Notes: generated by a model not told the origin, from the letters alone. DNA of 64,000 nucleotides from Oscillospiraceae bacterium (GCA_015065785.1 SVPR01000001.1:62001-126000), one strand, 5' to 3'. Shown: positions 27,386 to 35,938, counted from the first letter of the stretch. Numbers and translations: made by a program.

Positions 27386-29626
27386 ATGGCAAGAAAGAAA
27401 AAAGAAACACCCGAAGTGAATAAAACTGAAGAAGTTAAAGCTAATATTATTGGTGCGGGTGAGGTTGTATGCCAACCGATTACAGAAACACTCGAAACTA
27501 ACTTTATGCCTTACGCTATGAGTGTTATTGTATCCCGTGCAATTCCTGAAATTGACGGCTTTAAGCCTTCACACCGTAAGCTCCTTTATACAATGTATAA
27601 AATGGGGCTTATAAACGGTGGGAGAATTAAATCTGCTAACATTGTTGGTAGAACAATGCAGCTTAACCCTCACGGTGATGCGGCTATTTATGAAACAATG
27701 GTCCGTCTTTCAAAGGGTAATGAAACACTTTTACACCCTTATATTGACAGTAAGGGTAACTTCGGTAAATCATATTCTAAAAATATGGTTTACGCTGCAG
27801 CCCGTTATACAGAAGCAAAGCTTGAAAGTATTTGTAGTGAGCTTTTTAATGATATTGATAAGGATACAGTTGATTTTGTTGATAACTATGACAGCACAAT
27901 GAAAGAACCAACTCTTTTACCTGTATCTTTCCCAAGCGTACTCCTCAACACAAATAGCGGTATTGCTGTTGGTATGGCAAGTAATATTTGTTCATTCAAT
28001 TTAAGAGAGCTTTGTGAAACCACAATTGGTATTATAAAAAATCCCGATTTTGATATTTTTGAAACTCTTAAAGCGCCTGACTTTATTGGTGGTGCACAAA
28101 TACTTTACGATAGGAACGCACTTGAAGAAGTGTATAAAACCGGTCGTGGCTCACTCAAATTAAGAGCAAAATACAATTATGATAAATCAAATAACTGTAT
28201 TGATATTACTGAAATTCCTGCAACTACAACCTGTGAAGCTATCATTGAGAAAATTATTGAAAAGGTTAAAGCAGGTTCATTAAAGGAAATCAGCGATATT
28301 CGTGATGAAACAGATAAGTCTGGTCTTAAAATCACTATTGATTTAAAACGCGGTGTAGATGCTGAAAAGCTTATGAAGCGTCTTTATAAAATGACACCAC
28401 TTGAAGATTCATTTTCTGCTAACTTCAATATTCTCGTTGCCGGTGTGCCGAGGGTAATGGGTGTTAAAGAAATTTTAACCGAGTGGATTGCATTCCGTAC
28501 AGAGTGTGTTAACAGACGCGTGTTCTTTGATTTGTCAAAAGCAAAAGATAAATTACACTTGCTCTTAGGTCTTAAAAAGATTCTTCTTGATATTGACAAA
28601 GCAATTAAAATTATCAGAAATACCGAAGAAGAAGCAGAGGTTGTTCCAAACTTGATGATTGGCTTCGGTATTGACCAGATTCAGGCAGAATATGTAGCAG
28701 AAATTAAACTCCGTCATCTTAATAAGCAATATATTCTTAAAAGACTTGAAGATGTTGACCAACTCAAAAAAGATATTGAGGATATGGAAGATATACTTTC
28801 AAGTAAAGCAAGAGTTAAGAAAATTATTGTTGATGAGCTTACTAAGGTTGCTGATAAATACGGCAAAGACCGAAGAACTGAAATTATCTATGATGAAATA
28901 GAAGATGTTGAAGAGGTTGAGGAAATTCCTGATTATCCTGTTCATCTCTTCTTCACCCGTGATGGTTACTTCAAGAAGATTACACCACTTTCACTTCGTA
29001 TGGGTGGTGAACAGAAGCTCAAAGAGGGCGACGAATTAATCTCAACTATTGAAACAACTAATAAAGCAGAAATTCTCTTCTTTACAGATAAATGTCAGGT
29101 TTATAAATCAAAAGCAAATGATTTTGACGACAGTAAAGCAAGTGTATTAGGTGACTTTATACCATCAAAGCTTGGCTTTGATGCGGATGAAAAGCCATTC
29201 TGTATGATTGTTGCAACAGATTACAGCGGATTTATGATGTTCTTCTTTGAGAATGGTAAAGCTGCAAAGGTAAATATGCAGGGTTACGATACTAAAACAA
29301 ATCGTAAAAAGCTTATTAAAGCTTATTCTGATAAATCACCTTTAGTGGCAGCGTTCTATGAAAAAGAAGATGTTGAATATGTTCTGACTTCAACTGCAGG
29401 AAGAGTTCTTTTGGTTAATACAGGCGCAATTTCAATTAAAACAACTAAAGATACTGCAGGTGTCAATGTTATGACACTAAAAAAATATCATAAGGTACAA
29501 AATGTAAGACCTTATGTTGAAGGCGAATTCGCAAAGCCTTACAGATACAGAACGAAAACCTTACCTGCAGCAGGTGCTACTCTCAGCGCAGATGATACAG
29601 CAGAACAGCTTTCGTTACTCGATTGA
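27386..29626 (+). CDS. Type IIA topoisomerase DNA-cleavage subunit (ParC/GyrA-like)
   Basis: 746 aa. The breakage-reunion domain has KPSHRKLLYTMY, HGDAAIYETMVRL (96-108) and the catalytic Tyr141 in AARYTEAKL. In the quinolone region the Ser83/Asp87 positions of E. coli GyrA are Ala99 and Glu103. The C-terminal part is a shortened beta-pinwheel (from about residue 500) without a clear GyrA box, which speaks for topoisomerase IV rather than gyrase. The end is a charged tail (AEQLSLLD). RBS TAGGAG. Pairs with the preceding ATPase subunit; the two should form an A2B2 enzyme. Confidence 0.9.
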   Translation: MARKKKETPEVNKTEEVKANIIGAGEVVCQPITETLETNFMPYAMSVIVSRAIPEIDGFKPSHRKLLYTMYKMGLINGGRIKSANIVGRTMQLNPHGDAAIYETMVRLSKGNETLLHPYIDSKGNFGKSYSKNMVYAAARYTEAKLESICSELFNDIDKDTVDFVDNYDSTMKEPTLLPVSFPSVLLNTNSGIAVGMASNICSFNLRELCETTIGIIKNPDFDIFETLKAPDFIGGAQILYDRNALEEVYKTGRGSLKLRAKYNYDKSNNCIDITEIPATTTCEAIIEKIIEKVKAGSLKEISDIRDETDKSGLKITIDLKRGVDAEKLMKRLYKMTPLEDSFSANFNILVAGVPRVMGVKEILTEWIAFRTECVNRRVFFDLSKAKDKLHLLLGLKKILLDIDKAIKIIRNTEEEAEVVPNLMIGFGIDQIQAEYVAEIKLRHLNKQYILKRLEDVDQLKKDIEDMEDILSSKARVKKIIVDELTKVADKYGKDRRTEIIYDEIEDVEEVEEIPDYPVHLFFTRDGYFKKITPLSLRMGGEQKLKEGDELISTIETTNKAEILFFTDKCQVYKSKANDFDDSKASVLGDFIPSKLGFDADEKPFCMIVATDYSGFMMFFFENGKAAKVNMQGYDTKTNRKKLIKAYSDKSPLVAAFYEKEDVEYVLTSTAGRVLLVNTGAISIKTTKDTAGVNVMTLKKYHKVQNVRPYVEGEFAKPYRYRTKTLPAAGATLSADDTAEQLSLLD

Positions 29627-29631
29627 TTTTT

Positions 29632-29784
29632 AAATAACAACAGCCGACTCGTAAAGAGTCGGCTGGGCAGATAAATCAATTTGAAAGATTTACATGTTTT
29701 GACAGAGAAATTTCAAAAGTATTGATATTTGCTCAATACATAACTTTCAAAACAAACGCAAAATTTATTAAAAGAGTTATCTGC
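29632..29784 (-). ncRNA. Candidate structured small RNA, minus strand, family unknown
   Basis: On the minus strand this stretch forms a compact unit: a promoter ends just before it, an 8-bp closing stem (29784-29777 with 29675-29668), an inner 8-bp stem (29751-29744 with 29687-29680), a 7-bp hairpin (29739-29733 with 29725-29719, 7-nt loop), then a perfect 10-bp hairpin (29665-29656 with 29650-29641) followed by TTGTTATTT, a plausible terminator. No open reading frame fits. On the plus strand the terminal hairpin has no T-run, so it is a poor terminator for the topoisomerase gene. I do not recognise an RNA family. About 150 nt. Confidence 0.5.
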
Positions 29785-29788
29785 TGAC

Positions 29789-29816
29789 ATTATATTATGC
29801 ATTTTTTTATTGATAA
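29789..29816 (-). promoter_or_regulatory. Promoter of the candidate small RNA
   Basis: Minus strand TTATCA (29816-29811), 16-nt spacer, TATAAT (29794-29789). Expected start at about 29783, the first base of the closing stem. Confidence 0.5.
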
Positions 29817-29858
29817 TACATAAAAAATAAATTTTTTGAAAAAATATTAAAAAAAGAC

Positions 29859-29887
29859 TTGCATTTTATGAAAGTCTGTGTTAATAT
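29859..29887 (+). promoter_or_regulatory. Promoter of secG-tRNA-Lys
   Basis: TTGCAT (29859-29864), 17-nt spacer, TAATAT (29882-29887). The bases from the -10 box onward, TAATATATCAAGGCA, are identical to those of the rplM promoter. Confidence 0.75.
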
Positions 29888-29934
29888 ATCAAGGCACTCA
29901 AGAGGGAGTGTGAATACATCAGGAGGACAAGGCA

Positions 29935-30195
29935 ATGACAGAATTTGCTTGGTACCATTTCTTAATCGGTGGCATTCTTATTGCTGCTTCAATTTTAATA
30001 ATTATTCTTGTTATGCTTCAGCAAAGTCGTCAGGCTGGTCTTTCAGGTGCGATTGCTGGTGGTTCTGATTCTTTCTATGAAAAGAATAAGGGCCGTTCAA
30101 AAGAAGCAAAACTTGCTTTCTACACAAAAATCCTTGCAGTTGTTTTCTTTGTAACAACTCTCGTTGCTGTAGTTTTATTTGCATTTTTAAAATAA
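29935..30195 (+). CDS. secG: Preprotein translocase subunit SecG
   Basis: 86 aa with two membrane helices (about residues 8-30 and 60-84) around a Gly/Ser-rich loop (SGAIAGGSDSFYEKNKGRS), as in SecG. It is an accessory part of the SecYEG channel. Ribosome site CAGGAGG six bases before ATG 29935. A tRNA-Lys gene lies 34 nt downstream; a weak 6-bp stem (30202-30219) lies between them but tRNA and secG probably share a transcript, as no separate tRNA promoter is visible. Confidence 0.93.
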   Translation: MTEFAWYHFLIGGILIAASILIIILVMLQQSRQAGLSGAIAGGSDSFYEKNKGRSKEAKLAFYTKILAVVFFVTTLVAVVLFAFLK

Positions 30196-30229
30196 TATAA
30201 GACCTCATTAATTTGAGGTTTATATATAT

Positions 30230-30305
30230 GAGTTATTAGCTCAGTAGGCAGAGCACCTGCCTTTTAAGCAGGGTGTCCGGAGTTCGAATCTCCGATAACT
30301 CACCA
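30230..30305 (+). tRNA. tRNA-Lys(UUU)
   Basis: Full cloverleaf with acceptor GAGTTAT/ATAACTC, D arm, anticodon TTT at 30263-30265 in loop CTTTTAA, T arm GTTCGAATC and encoded CCA. Confidence 0.97.
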
Positions 30306-30308
30306 GAA

Positions 30309-30339
30309 AAAACCTTAACCATTTTGGTTAAGGTTTTTT
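30309..30339 (+). terminator. Terminator after tRNA-Lys
   Basis: Perfect 10-bp stem (30311-30320 with 30326-30335) extended by A/T pairs, 5-nt loop, six T. Confidence 0.92.
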
Positions 30340-30410
30340 CAATGAAACAAATCCTTATGGATTTATGAAATATCTTAAGATATTGATTTATAATTTATTG
30401 GGGAAATATT

Positions 30411-30710
30411 ATGTCTGTTTATTACTTTTTAATTGAAGCAGTACCAATGAAAAATAATCCCGAATCAGAATATCTTAATGGTGCGTATGTAAATTGCTGG
30501 GTGCAAGCTGATTCTACGAAAGAGGCTATAAAAAAAGCAAAAGACTACCTTAAATGGGAAAAGTGGAAATGGCTGTATGCTGAAGATATGTGCACGGTAG
30601 AACGAGAAAAATATTTGGATGAACCCGATTCGTTAGAAGCATACGATATTGCTTGCGAATATGGTGCTGGTGCTGTCTTTTATACTTGGTCAGATGGTGC
30701 AGAAGATTAA
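30411..30710 (+). CDS. Unknown 99-aa acidic protein
   Basis: Family not recognised. It has no signal peptide; the sequence is rich in Glu, Asp, Trp and Tyr (WEKWKWLYAEDM, EYGAGAVFYTWSDGAED) with a helix KEAIKKAKDYLKWEKWKW in the middle, suggesting a small alpha/beta domain. TTGGGGAAA precedes ATG 30411, a good ribosome site. A strong bidirectional terminator starts at its stop codon. Converging with a small membrane-protein gene. The proper ribosome site and terminator argue that it is real. Confidence 0.72.
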   Translation: MSVYYFLIEAVPMKNNPESEYLNGAYVNCWVQADSTKEAIKKAKDYLKWEKWKWLYAEDMCTVEREKYLDEPDSLEAYDIACEYGAGAVFYTWSDGAED

Positions 30711-30748
30711 ACAGAACTACAATTTTTATGATTGTAGTTCTGTTTTTT
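30711..30748. terminator. Bidirectional terminator
   Basis: Perfect 13-bp stem (30711-30723 with 30731-30743), 7-nt loop, T-run on the right; on the left, TTTAA on the minus strand. It serves the converging genes on both sides; the stop codon of the minus gene lies in the loop. Confidence 0.85.
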
Positions 30749-30992
30749 CTATATTAAATCCAATTATAGCAAATATAAGTCCCAATGCACCACAACTACG
30801 AGCAACAATAAGCAATTCATGTGATAAATTAGATAAGAAAATATATCTGTTAGCTGTATCTTTGATTAAAAAGCAGGTAAGAGATAAAATCAGACAAGTT
30901 AACACAAGAATTAAAGTGCATTTTATTATAAACTTTGTATATTTAGGGAGTTCTTTTATTTTATCTTTGAATAGGAAAAATATTTTAATCAT
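30726..30992 (-). CDS. Small membrane protein of unknown function
   Basis: 88 aa with two predicted membrane helices (IIKCTLILVLTCLILSLTCFL and LLIVARSCGALGLIFAIIGF) joined by a short polar segment, and a basic N-terminal tail (FKDKIKELPKYTK), so a hairpin-like membrane protein. The start ATG 30992 has CTGGTGATT upstream; a TTG at 30998 is less likely. I do not know the family. It shares a terminator hairpin with the opposite gene; an opposite-strand frame over the same bases is judged a shadow because it lacks hydrophobic pattern logic and a ribosome site. Confidence 0.6.
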   Translation of the reverse strand: MIKIFFLFKDKIKELPKYTKFIIKCTLILVLTCLILSLTCFLIKDTANRYIFLSNLSHELLIVARSCGALGLIFAIIGFNIEKTELQS

Positions 30993-31087
30993 AGTCAATC
31001 ACCAGAATAATTTTATACTTTTTATTATAAAAATTCAATGGTAATTGACACCAGTCATCAAAATGTTGTGTAATTCTTTAAAAACTC

Positions 31088-31116
31088 TTGAATTATATAC
31101 ATATATTTGGTATAAT
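31088..31116 (+). promoter_or_regulatory. Promoter of the nrdR operon
   Basis: TTGAAT (31088-31093), 17-nt spacer, TATAAT (31111-31116), 35 nt before nrdR. Confidence 0.78.
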
Positions 31117-31151
31117 CAGTTATATATTTTTAACTTAGGAGAGTTGTTTGT

Positions 31152-31607
31152 ATGAAATGTCCATTTTGTGGTTACGAAGAAAGTAAGGTTATAGACTCAA
31201 GACCTACCGATGAGAATGAAAAAATCCGTCGTCGCAGAGAGTGCATAAGCTGTGCAAATCGTTTTACAACTTATGAAATAATTGAAAGTGTTCCTATTAT
31301 GATTATCAAAAAAGATAAATCAAGAGAATCCTTCAATCGTGAAAAGCTTCTTAAGGGTATGGTTCGTGCTTGTGAAAAAAGACCTGTACCAATTGATACT
31401 CTTGAAAAAATTGTTGACGAAATAGAAGCTGAAATTCAGAACTCACTCGATAGAGAAATTACATCTGTAAAAATCGGTGAGCTTGTAATGGATAAGCTCA
31501 AAGATGTTGATGAGGTTGCTTATGTTCGTTTTGCATCAGTTTATCGTCAATTTAAAGACATCAATACATTTATGAGTGAGCTTAAAAAGCTTTTAATTGA
31601 AGAATAA
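31152..31607 (+). CDS. nrdR: Ribonucleotide-reductase repressor NrdR
   Basis: 151 aa. Zinc ribbon with C3/C6 and C31/C34 ([14 protein letters not shown]) followed by an ATP-cone ([20 protein letters not shown]...). NrdR senses dATP/ATP and represses nrd operons. No nrd gene is in the window, so it acts in trans. It leads a run of six closely spaced genes (11, 15, 9, 11 nt gaps, last pair overlapping by 8). Confidence 0.96.
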   Translation: MKCPFCGYEESKVIDSRPTDENEKIRRRRECISCANRFTTYEIIESVPIMIIKKDKSRESFNREKLLKGMVRACEKRPVPIDTLEKIVDEIEAEIQNSLDREITSVKIGELVMDKLKDVDEVAYVRFASVYRQFKDINTFMSELKKLLIEE

Positions 31608-31618
31608 TTTACTTATTT

Positions 31619-32431
31619 ATGTCTTACTTTATTTGTCCTGTTTGTAAAAAGAATTTGATTGAATATGAGAATAAGTTCAGTTGCGAAAATAATCATTGTT
31701 TTGATAAAGCGAAGCAAGGTTATGTCAATCTTTTAATGTCACAACAGTCTTCACAAAAGCGTCATGGCGATGATAAGCTGATGGTAAAATCCCGTCGTGA
31801 TTTTTTGAATAAAGGGTTTTACTCAAAGCTTTGTGATGAAATTTGTAATGCTATCGATAGCATAAAAAACGAATCTTATATTCTTTTCGATATTGGTTGC
31901 GGTGAGGGTTACTACACTTCTCATATAAAAAATAAATGCAATATTGATTGCGTTTATGGAATAGATATAAGTAAAAATGCTTTGCAGTATGCAGGAAAAG
32001 CGGAAAAATCAATAAAATACGCAGTTGCAAGTGCATATCAGTTGCCGTTTTCTGATAATAGCGCAAACATCCTAATTAATATATTTGCACCTTGTGCTTA
32101 TAATGAATTTCATCGTGTTTTAAAAGATGATGGTTATTTAGTGAAGGTTGTGCCCTTAAGCGAGCATTTATGGGAGCTTAAAAAGGCAATTTACGACGAA
32201 CCTTATAAAAATAAACCTGAAATTAAGAATGATGACTTATTTACATTAGTTGAAAGTCGCGAGTTGAAATATAATATTACCTTAACAACAAACGAAGATA
32301 TTTATAATCTTTTTACAATGACACCATATTATTATAAAACTTCTAAGCAGGATGCTGAAAAACTCTTTCAGCTCGAAACTCTTGCAACCACAGTTCATTT
32401 TGCAATAGAAATATATAAGGCAGTGCCTTAA
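31619..32431 (+). CDS. rlmA: 23S rRNA (guanine-N1)-methyltransferase, RlmA type
   Basis: 270 aa. N-terminal zinc finger (CPVCKKNL ... CENNHCFDKAKQGYVNLL) and a SAM-binding fold with DIGCGEGYYTSHI; KRHGDDKLMVKSRRDFLNKGFY is the linker typical of the RlmA/TlrB group. These methylate G745 or G748 of 23S rRNA in hairpin 35; some members give macrolide (tylosin) resistance, but nothing here marks it as a resistance gene. The ribosome site before ATG 31619 is weak; translation may be coupled to nrdR, whose stop is 11 nt away. Confidence 0.9.
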   Translation: MSYFICPVCKKNLIEYENKFSCENNHCFDKAKQGYVNLLMSQQSSQKRHGDDKLMVKSRRDFLNKGFYSKLCDEICNAIDSIKNESYILFDIGCGEGYYTSHIKNKCNIDCVYGIDISKNALQYAGKAEKSIKYAVASAYQLPFSDNSANILINIFAPCAYNEFHRVLKDDGYLVKVVPLSEHLWELKKAIYDEPYKNKPEIKNDDLFTLVESRELKYNITLTTNEDIYNLFTMTPYYYKTSKQDAEKLFQLETLATTVHFAIEIYKAVP

Positions 32432-32446
32432 GAAAGTTGGATAACA

Positions 32447-33757
32447 ATGTTTGAAAATAATTGGGACTCTTTAAATAAAAGAAAAGTACCGGATTGGTTC
32501 GGTAAGGCTAAGTTCGGTATTTTTATTCACTGGGGATTATACAGTGTACCTGCCTATGCACCGGTTAAAGATTATGCCGAGTGGTATGGTTACGCTTGTA
32601 ATATGGAAAATCCACAGACTCCTGCACAAGAAAAATATAAAGCATTCCACAAAAAGCATTACAACTCAAGACCATATTATGACTTTATAAATGACTTTAA
32701 GGGTGAACGCTTTGATGCAGATAAATGGGCAGACCTTTTTAAGCGTTCAGGTGCTAAATATATTAACTTTGTTTCAAAGCATCACGATGGTTATTGCCTT
32801 TACGAAACAAAGTATGCACCGGGATTGAACTCAGTTGAATGTGCACCTAAACGCGATTTCTTAATGGAATTAAAGAATGCAATGGAGGGCACAGGTGTTC
32901 GTTTTGGTGTTTATCATTCTGTTTATGAGTGGTGGCATCCCTACTATTTAGAGGACCCTGAAAAATATGCTTTAGAGCATTTGCACCCAATGCTTAAAGA
33001 GTTAGTAGAAAAATATCAGCCCAATACACTCTTTACAGATGGTGAGTGGGAGCAGGAAAGCTCAGTTTGGCACTCAACAGAATTTTTACAATGGCTTTAT
33101 AATGAATCATCAGTTAAAGATTTTATCGTACCAAATGATCGTTGGGGTAAAGAAACCCGTGGTAAGTTAGGTGGTAACTTTACTACTGAATATGGCATTA
33201 TAGATGTTTATTTAGGTACTGAAAGAAGAATTGAAGATGTTGAATTAGACAGACCATTTGAAGAATGTCGCGGTATAGGCTGCTCATTTGGTATAAACAA
33301 AGAAGAGGGCTGCGAAAACTATCTTTCTGTAAAAGAGCTTCTTAAAACACTTTGCTCTCTTGTTTCAAAGGGTGGTAACTTCCTTTTGAACATAGGGCCT
33401 GATGCAGATGGTACAATTCCACCGCTTATGGAAGAACGCCTTTTGGGAATGGGTGAATGGTTAAGCGTGAACGGTGAAGCGATTTACGACACAGAGGTTT
33501 ATAAAAAGACAAATGTTGATGGCGTCTATTACACAAAAAATGGCAATAACATTTACGCTATTACGGAAACATTCCCGTCTAAAAAGCAAACATTTAATGA
33601 AATTGATTTTGATGAGAATATAAAAGTTTCACTTTTAGGTGCTGATGCTAATATTGAAATTTTTAATGATAATGGAAAACTTTCATTAAAAACCGATATT
33701 GACTCACCGGATGATATTAAATCATCTCATCTTTACACATATAAAATTACTTTATAA
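32447..33757 (+). CDS. Intracellular alpha-L-fucosidase, GH29
   Basis: 436 aa. N-terminal WFGKAKFGIFIHWGLYSVPAYA, KYINFVSKHHDGYCLYETKY and the nucleophile Asp198 in LFTDGEWE are GH29 hallmarks; a C-terminal beta-sandwich follows. No signal peptide, so it would act on fucosylated oligosaccharides after uptake. No fucose transporter, isomerase or kinase gene is adjacent. Gap of 15 nt from rlmA; ribosome site is weak (AAGAAAGTTGGA). Substrate linkage (alpha-1,2/3/4/6) cannot be read from the sequence. Confidence 0.92.
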   Translation: MFENNWDSLNKRKVPDWFGKAKFGIFIHWGLYSVPAYAPVKDYAEWYGYACNMENPQTPAQEKYKAFHKKHYNSRPYYDFINDFKGERFDADKWADLFKRSGAKYINFVSKHHDGYCLYETKYAPGLNSVECAPKRDFLMELKNAMEGTGVRFGVYHSVYEWWHPYYLEDPEKYALEHLHPMLKELVEKYQPNTLFTDGEWEQESSVWHSTEFLQWLYNESSVKDFIVPNDRWGKETRGKLGGNFTTEYGIIDVYLGTERRIEDVELDRPFEECRGIGCSFGINKEEGCENYLSVKELLKTLCSLVSKGGNFLLNIGPDADGTIPPLMEERLLGMGEWLSVNGEAIYDTEVYKKTNVDGVYYTKNGNNIYAITETFPSKKQTFNEIDFDENIKVSLLGADANIEIFNDNGKLSLKTDIDSPDDIKSSHLYTYKITL

Positions 33758-33766
33758 GGTGAAAAT

Positions 33767-34333
33767 ATGGGACACCCATTTAAGCATTTTAAAACAATTA
33801 CAAAGCACAGACACGCTGTAATCAGACATTGTGCAAAATGTGGCATTTTCTGGCAAGGGTTAAGGCACGACCTTTCAAAATATACTCCGACTGAATTTAT
33901 AATAGGTGCACACTATTATTTAGGTGAAAAAAGTCCGAATGAAGCCGAAAGACAAGAAAACGGGTATTCAGTTGCCTGGATGCACCATAAAGGCAGAAAC
34001 AGGCACCATTTTGAATATTGGACAGACTACAACCCAATAAGTAAAAGGGTTGAGCCGGTAGAGATGCCACTGAAGTATGTTGCAGAGATGTTTTGTGACA
34101 GAGTCGCGGCAAGTAAAATCTATAACGAAAAGACTTATAATGAAAATATGCCCATTGAATACTTTTTAAAAGCAAAAAACAGGCGAGTTATTCACGAAAA
34201 AACCTCAGACCTTTTAGAATCGTGGCTTTTAATGCTTCAGGAAAAGGGCGAGGAAGAAACCTTCAGATATATAAAATCTCTTGTTAAATCAAGTGATGTC
34301 AGACACAATGCGGTAACAGAAATAAATAAGTGA
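33767..34333 (+). CDS. DUF5662 family protein
   Basis: 188 aa with many conserved His: HFKTITKHRHAVIRHCAKCG, HDLSKYTPTEF, HHKGRNRHHFEYW. This is the pattern of DUF5662, a common but uncharacterised family of gut Clostridia. The His/Asp spacing (H...HD...HH...D) resembles an HD-type metal site, so a metal-dependent phosphohydrolase is a plausible but unproven role. Nine nt after the fucosidase gene; GGTGAAA before ATG. Confidence 0.8.
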   Translation: MGHPFKHFKTITKHRHAVIRHCAKCGIFWQGLRHDLSKYTPTEFIIGAHYYLGEKSPNEAERQENGYSVAWMHHKGRNRHHFEYWTDYNPISKRVEPVEMPLKYVAEMFCDRVAASKIYNEKTYNENMPIEYFLKAKNRRVIHEKTSDLLESWLLMLQEKGEEETFRYIKSLVKSSDVRHNAVTEINK

Positions 34334-34344
34334 TGGAGAAAATT

Positions 34345-35199
34345 ATGAAAAGAAAATCTATTGTTTTACTTTCAGCAGTTGTTTTATTAGTTTCAATTTT
34401 ATTTACAGGCTGCGATTTTTCAATTCAGCTTCCCGGTGGACCTGAAGATGTTTCTCAGGTTGGAATAAATAATTCAGTAACACGCGTTGTTGAGGTTACT
34501 GATACAGATGGTAATGTCATAGGCACTGAAAATGTTACTCTTTCTGACCAGGAAATAAAAGATGGTAAGGATTTTTATAGCAAATTAAACGAAAATGCTT
34601 TGAATGGTATTACTGATAATCGTTATAATTCTGCTTCAAGCTCCAATGCCCAAAATGAAAAATCAATTTTTGAATCGAGAAATTATTATGTTATAGGCAG
34701 AATTGTAAAAGATGGTAAAACTTCTACCTATAAATTAGCGCAAAGCGGTAATAAATATGCTATTATGACTGTTTACAATGGCAATCAGTTGGGCATTATT
34801 ATAGATTATATTAATATTTATTTAGTTCAGCTTGAAAATAAAAGTTATATTACAATACCTAAGGCGTTATTAGCAGAAAATGAAGACACAGATATTAAAT
34901 CTCTTTTAGAAGATGATTTGCTTGATAGCGACAAAAAAATTACCGAGAACGGAACAACTAATCTTGAAGGTAAAGAAGTCTCATACAGTAAATATGATGA
35001 TGGTAGCGTTTCTTACTATAAAGGCAATACTATTCTTATGACAAAGAGTAGTGATGGCACTATAATTTACTACGATACAGTTCAGAACAGTGCACCATCA
35101 GGCTTCTTTGCACCACCATCAGGATACACCTCAAAACCATTGAATGCACAGAGTGTTCAGGAGTTTTCAGACTTGATTGGGGGAACAAAGAGTGAATAA
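34345..35199 (+). CDS. Lipoprotein of unknown function
   Basis: 284 aa. A lipobox LFTGC near residue 23 follows a hydrophobic signal (IVLLSAVVLLVSILF), so it should be lipid-anchored outside. The mature part has Ser/Asn-rich and beta-rich stretches (YVIGRIVKDGKTSTYKL, TKSSDGTIIYYDTV) and no recognised domain. The start is ATG 34345 with ATGGAGAAA upstream; the GTG at 34330 overlaps the previous stop and lies before the ribosome site. It overlaps the next gene by 8 bases. Confidence 0.78.
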   Translation: MKRKSIVLLSAVVLLVSILFTGCDFSIQLPGGPEDVSQVGINNSVTRVVEVTDTDGNVIGTENVTLSDQEIKDGKDFYSKLNENALNGITDNRYNSASSSNAQNEKSIFESRNYYVIGRIVKDGKTSTYKLAQSGNKYAIMTVYNGNQLGIIIDYINIYLVQLENKSYITIPKALLAENEDTDIKSLLEDDLLDSDKKITENGTTNLEGKEVSYSKYDDGSVSYYKGNTILMTKSSDGTIIYYDTVQNSAPSGFFAPPSGYTSKPLNAQSVQEFSDLIGGTKSE

Positions 35200-35938
35200 T
35201 ATCACTAAAAAAGTTGTTTTAGTTACCGGTGGAGCTAAGGGGATTGGTGCCGATATTTGCAGAAAGCTTGCTTTAAAGGGATATACTGTTGCAATAGGCT
35301 ATAATACCTCAAGAGCTGAAGCGGAAGAATTAAAGAATGATTTAATATCTTTGGGCGTTGATGCTGATATTTTCAAAGCAGATATTTCTAATCCTAATGA
35401 AGTAAAAAAAATGTTTAGTGCTATTGATAACCGTTTCGGCTCTCTTTATGCTTTGGTGAATAACTCGGGTATTGCAGAACAAGCTTTGTTTACTGATATT
35501 ACTGATGATATGTGGGACAAAATGATTTCTACAAATCTTTCAGGAGCATTTTATTGCTCAAGAGAAGCTGTAAAGCGAATGCTCAGAAATAAAGAGGGTA
35601 AAATTGTTAACATAACTTCAATGTGGGGCGAAGTCGGTGCTTCTATGGAGGTTCACTATTCCGCTTCAAAAGCAGGTTTAATCGGCTTAACAAAGGCTCT
35701 TGCAAAAGAGGTTGGACTTTCAGGAATTACTGTTAACGCTGTTTCACCTGGGGTCATTAAGACAGATATGCTTTCTGAATTCACTTCACAAGACCTTGAA
35801 ATACTAAAGGATGAAACACCGCTTAATAGAATAGGTGAGCCGACAGATGTCGCTAATGCAGTAGCATTTTTGATTTCTTCAAATGCTGATTTTATTACGG
35901 GGCAGATTATTGGAGTTAATGGTGGATTTGTGATATAA
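35192..35938 (+). CDS. Short-chain dehydrogenase/reductase (FabG-like)
   Basis: 248 aa. Classical SDR: cofactor motif TGGAKGIG near the start, NNSGIA (NNAG motif variant), catalytic Ser-Tyr-Lys in NITSMW...VHYSASKAGLIG, and C-terminal GQIIGVNGGFVI. It resembles 3-oxoacyl-ACP reductase FabG, but no other fab gene is here, so the substrate is open. The start is GTG 35192 with TTGGGGGAA upstream, overlapping the lipoprotein gene by 8 bases. Last gene of the nrdR run. Confidence 0.88.
   Translation: MNNITKKVVLVTGGAKGIGADICRKLALKGYTVAIGYNTSRAEAEELKNDLISLGVDADIFKADISNPNEVKKMFSAIDNRFGSLYALVNNSGIAEQALFTDITDDMWDKMISTNLSGAFYCSREAVKRMLRNKEGKIVNITSMWGEVGASMEVHYSASKAGLIGLTKALAKEVGLSGITVNAVSPGVIKTDMLSEFTSQDLEILKDETPLNRIGEPTDVANAVAFLISSNADFITGQIIGVNGGFVI

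Noticed and set aside
30649-31044. Plus-strand 131-codon frame overlapping the small membrane protein
   Set aside because: It runs through a strong terminator and has no ribosome site; the minus-strand frame has a better start and a two-helix pattern.
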